A stretch of 32,551 nt of DNA from Thalassospiraceae bacterium (GTDB taxonomy: Bacteria > Pseudomonadota > Alphaproteobacteria > Rhodospirillales > Magnetovibrionaceae), in the NCBI GenBank assembly GCA_030638205.1, contig DAOWFB010000045.1:1-32551 (forward strand), read 5' to 3'. Shown here in pieces: positions 31,802 through 32,551 of this stretch. The first letter of the stretch is position 1. Each line of letters begins with the position of its first letter. The notes beneath the pieces are model-generated. The model did no database searches. It saw only the letters and a list, made by a program, of their open reading frames with translations, and was not told the origin of the DNA. The position numbers were made by a program, and so were the translations under genes.

Positions 31802-32551
31802 TTGAGATTTTCCATTGAATTTAAGCATTATGCCATTTCGGCAATTGTTGCACTGGCGTTGGCGACAATTGCGCTCCTGACATGGTATCGCTCAAATTAC
31901 ATCAACGATCTTGGCGCCCAAATAGAAACCATTCATACCATCGATACATCTTTGCAGGAGCTGCACAAAATTCATGTGGATTTTGTAACTCTTTACGATT
32001 CTAACCATCTGGATGATTTTAGGGCTAAATACGAAACCATGAATGCCAATATCAAGCAACTCGCTGTCAATTTAAATTCATTGGGTCTTGGTACCGACAT
32101 CGTTTCAGAGATATCTGACAAGGCCACTAAATACAAATCACAGTTTGAAAGCATCGCACTCCTTCAGCTAAAAATTGGTAAGGATCAGACCGAAGGCATT
32201 CGCAAAGAAATGCGTAATTCCCTATATACGGCTGAGTCTGTGCTGAACCAAATAAATGACGAAAACCTTCGTTTGGCCCTGCACCGCAGGTTGCTTATGA
32301 CGCAACGCACAGAAAAAGATCTTATGCTTAGAAGGCAAGATAAATATCTGGCTAAATTTAAAAATTATTATGACATTACCACGGCGGATGTGAAAAAATT
32401 AATTGAAGACCCTGAATTAAAATCGCAATTACTGGCCGCCCTTGCTGCGTACAAAGGTTTTTTCAAACAACTTTCAGAGGCGGCGCTGGAAATTGGGTTA
32501 ACTTACGAAGATGGCCTTCGCAATGAAGCCAACACAACCATAAACAGCGCA
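31802..32551 (+). CDS. chemoreceptor N-terminus, HBM-type sensor (partial)
   Basis: The first 250 codons of a gene that runs off the right edge in an open frame. TTG 31802 follows a GGGGGG-containing ribosome-binding site at about 7 nt. A membrane helix (about 9-28, YAISAIVALALATIALLTW) is followed by a long all-helical periplasmic domain. Features such as MTQRTEKDLMLRRQDKYLAKF (about 161-181) match the helical bimodular (HBM) domain, which binds small organic acids in some chemoreceptors. The signalling part is not in the window, so a histidine kinase or cyclase with the same sensor is possible. Confidence 0.72.
   Translation, partial: MRFSIEFKHYAISAIVALALATIALLTWYRSNYINDLGAQIETIHTIDTSLQELHKIHVDFVTLYDSNHLDDFRAKYETMNANIKQLAVNLNSLGLGTDIVSEISDKATKYKSQFESIALLQLKIGKDQTEGIRKEMRNSLYTAESVLNQINDENLRLALHRRLLMTQRTEKDLMLRRQDKYLAKFKNYYDITTADVKKLIEDPELKSQLLAALAAYKGFFKQLSEAALEIGLTYEDGLRNEANTTINSA

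Overview
The window looks like chromosomal DNA from an alphaproteobacterium, probably a motile, aquatic, Rhodospirillales-like lineage. Evidence: 5-aminolevulinate synthase (the C4 haem pathway), an ELM1-family (DUF1022) protein, HspQ, a Caulobacter-type cpa gene order in the Tad pilus locus, an LdtR-like MarR regulator, and a chemoreceptor at the right edge. Base composition is moderate, codon use looks even, and no tRNA, rRNA, CRISPR array, insertion sequence or prophage was seen. Genus-level placement is not possible by eye.

Layout. (1) 1-8890, metabolic and housekeeping genes: a partial PadR-like regulator, hemA, a class III aminotransferase, a small membrane protein, a secreted His/Met-rich protein, pyrE, hspQ, an ELM1-family protein, hemN and hyi. 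(2) 8904-22735, an apparently complete Tad/Flp pilus locus in several transcription units. On the minus strand are tadG and two tadE-like pseudopilin genes, and the long cpaB-cpaC-cpaD-cpaE-cpaF-tadB-tadC operon. On the plus strand are tadD coupled to a PilZ gene, a Crp-type regulator, the 56-residue Flp pilin with a clear terminator, and the prepilin peptidase gene cpaA. (3) 23146-28637, accessory and signalling genes: a DUF6166-like protein, a 48-codon small ORF, an STT3-like GT-C membrane protein, a MarR-family regulator, a single-receiver response regulator and an Hpt-REC-REC-GGDEF diguanylate cyclase. (4) 28664-32551: an HAD-IIIA phosphatase, a short-chain dehydrogenase-like protein lacking any tyrosine, nadB, and the start of an HBM-type chemoreceptor.

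The Tad locus is a coherent machine: CpaA cleaves Flp, CpaF powers assembly, TadB/TadC form the inner-membrane platform, CpaC/CpaD/CpaB form the outer-membrane channel, CpaE localises it, and TadE/TadG are minor subunits. PilZ inside the locus and a diguanylate cyclase nearby suggest c-di-GMP control. The Crp-type regulator and a set of Crp-like palindromes suggest cyclic-nucleotide control as well.

Two patterns are not explained by the genes. First, four GTGA-N6-TCAC-like palindromes sit with their centres 32 bp upstream of a -10-like hexamer, the class II Crp geometry; two of the four have a 5/6 -10 match (tadG and hspQ). Second, many gene junctions carry short tandem duplications of 9-16 bp, several spanning stop codons.
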